This document shows, piece by piece, positions 62,709 through 64,000 of a DNA stretch of 64,000 nucleotides; within the stretch, counting starts at the first letter, position 1, and the number at the start of each line of letters is the position of its first letter. The DNA comes from Tsukamurella conjunctivitidis. Lineage in GTDB: Bacteria; Actinomycetota; Actinomycetes; Mycobacteriales; Mycobacteriaceae. The stretch is from assembly GCF_007858475.1 (NCBI RefSeq), contig NZ_VIGX01000016.1, positions 1 to 64,000 on the forward strand, in the 5' to 3' direction. Below the pieces are notes generated by a model. It made no database searches and was not told the DNA's origin. It was given only the letters and a program-made list of their open reading frames with translations. Both the position numbers and the translations under genes were made by a program.

Positions 62709-64000
62709 ATGGCCCGTAACGTGATCAGCACGGACGTCGCGCTCGTCGGCGCGGGAATCATGAGCGCCACGCTCGGCACCCTGCTCCGCAAGTTGGAGCC
62801 CAGCTGGTCGATCAACGTCTTCGAGTCCCTCGACGCCGCGGCCGCCGAGTCCTCCGATCCGTGGAACAACGCGGGTACCGGTCACTCGGCACTGTGCGAG
62901 CTGAACTACACGCCGCAGGCGGCCGACGGTTCCGTCGACATCTCCAAGGCGATCACGATCAACGAGCAGTTCCAGGTCTCGCGCCAGTTCTGGGCGTACG
63001 CCGTGGACGCGGGCGTCCTCGACGATCCCTCCGACTTCATCAACCCCATCCCGCACGCCAGCTTCGTGCACGGTGCCGACAACGTCGAGTACCTGCGCAA
63101 GCGCTACGACGCGCTGTCCGGGCAGACCCTGTTCGAGGGCATGGAGTTCTTCACCGACCCGGCCACGTTCTCCGAGCGCCTGCCGATCATGGCCGCGGGA
63201 CGCAACTTCGGCGATCCCGTCGCCGTCAACTGGTACGAGGGCGGCACCGACGTCGACTTCGGGTCGTTGACGAAGAAGCTCATCAACTTCGTGGGCAAGG
63301 GCGGTGCCGTCCACTTCGGCACCAAGGTCACCAACCTCAAGCGCACGAAGGACGGCTGGCGCCTGACCGTGCGGAACCTGCGGACGCACGAGGTCTCCTA
63401 CGTCGACGCGCGCTTCGTCTTCGTCGGCGCCGGCGGCGGCGCGCTGCCGCTGCTGCAGAAGTCGGGCATCAAGGAGGCCAAGGGCTTCGGCGGCTTCCCC
63501 GTCTCCGGCCAGTTCTTCCGCTGCTCGAACCCCGAGCTCATCGATCACCATGCCGCGAAGGTCTACGGCAAGGCCGCCGTGGGTGCGCCGCCGATGTCGG
63601 TGCCGCACCTCGACACCCGCGTCATCGAGGGCAACAAGGGCCTGCTGTTCGGCCCGTACGCCGGGTTCTCGCCGAAGTTCCTCAAGGCGGGGCAGTACAC
63701 CGACCTGCCGCTGTCGGTGAAGCCGAACAACTTGCTTCCCATGATGGCCGTCGGCCTCAAGGAGATGGGCCTGACCAAGTACCTCGTCGGCGAGCTGATG
63801 CAGTCGCCGGCCGACCGCGTGAAGACGCTGTCGGAGTTCGTGCCCCGCGCCGAGGGCCAGGACTGGGAGCTCATCACCGCGGGCCAGCGCGTCCAGGTGA
63901 TCCGCAAGGGCCCCGGCGGCGGCAACCTCGAGTTCGGCACCGCGGTGATCGCGGCGAACGACGAGTCGATCGCCGGCCTGCTGGGTGCCTCGCCCGGCGC
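62709..64000 (+). CDS. mqo: Malate:quinone oxidoreductase, 3' end outside the window
   Basis: The visible 430 codons encode the FAD-dependent membrane-associated malate dehydrogenase of the TCA cycle and respiratory chain. FAD loop [14 protein letters not shown], then [63 protein letters not shown] and the [11 protein letters not shown] motif. Mycobacterial Mqo has about 490 residues, so roughly 60 are missing. The ATG follows GAGGAG at good spacing. It is divergent from the hydrolase-mtr operon. Confidence 0.97.
   Translation, partial: MARNVISTDVALVGAGIMSATLGTLLRKLEPSWSINVFESLDAAAAESSDPWNNAGTGHSALCELNYTPQAADGSVDISKAITINEQFQVSRQFWAYAVDAGVLDDPSDFINPIPHASFVHGADNVEYLRKRYDALSGQTLFEGMEFFTDPATFSERLPIMAAGRNFGDPVAVNWYEGGTDVDFGSLTKKLINFVGKGGAVHFGTKVTNLKRTKDGWRLTVRNLRTHEVSYVDARFVFVGAGGGALPLLQKSGIKEAKGFGGFPVSGQFFRCSNPELIDHHAAKVYGKAAVGAPPMSVPHLDTRVIEGNKGLLFGPYAGFSPKFLKAGQYTDLPLSVKPNNLLPMMAVGLKEMGLTKYLVGELMQSPADRVKTLSEFVPRAEGQDWELITAGQRVQVIRKGPGGGNLEFGTAVIAANDESIAGLLGASPG

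Noticed and set aside
61530-63608. Extension of the lipase-like minus-strand gene upstream into mqo
   Set aside because: The extra N-terminal residues are antisense to mqo with no motif. The GTG at 62534 has a correctly spaced -10 box.

Overview
The window is about 70% G+C, both strands are densely coded, and GTG starts are common. Gene content and order match the rplS-to-mqo region of the Mycobacterium tuberculosis chromosome (roughly Rv2904c to Rv2852c): rplS, lepB, rnhB, the DUF2469 gene, yraN, comM, dprA, xerC, an M23 peptidase, rpsB, tsf, pyrH, frr, cdsA, rlmN, dxr, rip1, ispG, a GNAT gene, a penicillin-binding lipoprotein, map, mtr and mqo. Mycothione reductase supports a mycothiol-producing actinobacterium. 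I infer a member of the Mycobacteriales outside Mycobacterium, for example Tsukamurella or a Gordonia-like genus. The genus is a guess; the order is well supported.

Layout. 1-5.1 kb: two unknown genes, the RNA-binding factor tex, a membrane protein and rplS. 5.3-13.1 kb: lepB-rnhB-DUF2469, an MFS exporter with a TetR regulator, then yraN-comM-dprA, in which comM carries an apparent one-base frameshift. 13.4-20.3 kb: a TM-helix channel-like protein, a DUF1905 protein, a metQNI methionine importer with a co-transcribed MHS-type symporter and a possible SAM-responsive leader, then xerC. 20.3-34.5 kb: zwf and an M23 peptidase, followed by an accessory block between M23 and rpsB, which are neighbours in M. 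tuberculosis. This block holds a tightly packed cassette (MFS, M48 peptidase, SRPBCC-type membrane protein, ICMT-like/DCC fusion), a DAACS symporter behind a 23-codon cysteine-containing leader peptide, a TetR/quinone-oxidoreductase pair, a carboxylesterase with a hydrolase remnant, another TetR and an alanine/glycine symporter. 34.7-50.2 kb: translation and isoprenoid housekeeping genes (rpsB-tsf, pyrH-frr-cdsA, rlmN, dxr-rip1-ispG), interrupted by a VOC/AraC pair, an SGNH hydrolase, an MFS protein and a siderophore-interacting protein fused to a methyltransferase beside an iron-box-like site. 50.2-64 kb: GNAT, DUF456, a two-TM channel-like protein, SDR, thiolase with a palindromic operator, penicillin-binding lipoprotein, GNAT, map-cobQ, an alpha/beta hydrolase lacking its nucleophile, a metallothionein-like peptide, an alpha/beta hydrolase-mtr pair and the start of mqo.

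Regulation. At least two dozen genes have a TANNNT-like -10 box ending 6-8 nt before an ATG or GTG. This is the signature of leaderless transcription and it settles many start codons. Several such boxes begin with the TAG stop codon of the upstream gene. Palindromic operators sit next to TetR-regulated genes and upstream of the thiolase gene. No tRNA, rRNA, CRISPR array, insertion sequence or prophage was recognised, and no stretch over 300 bases lacks a gene.
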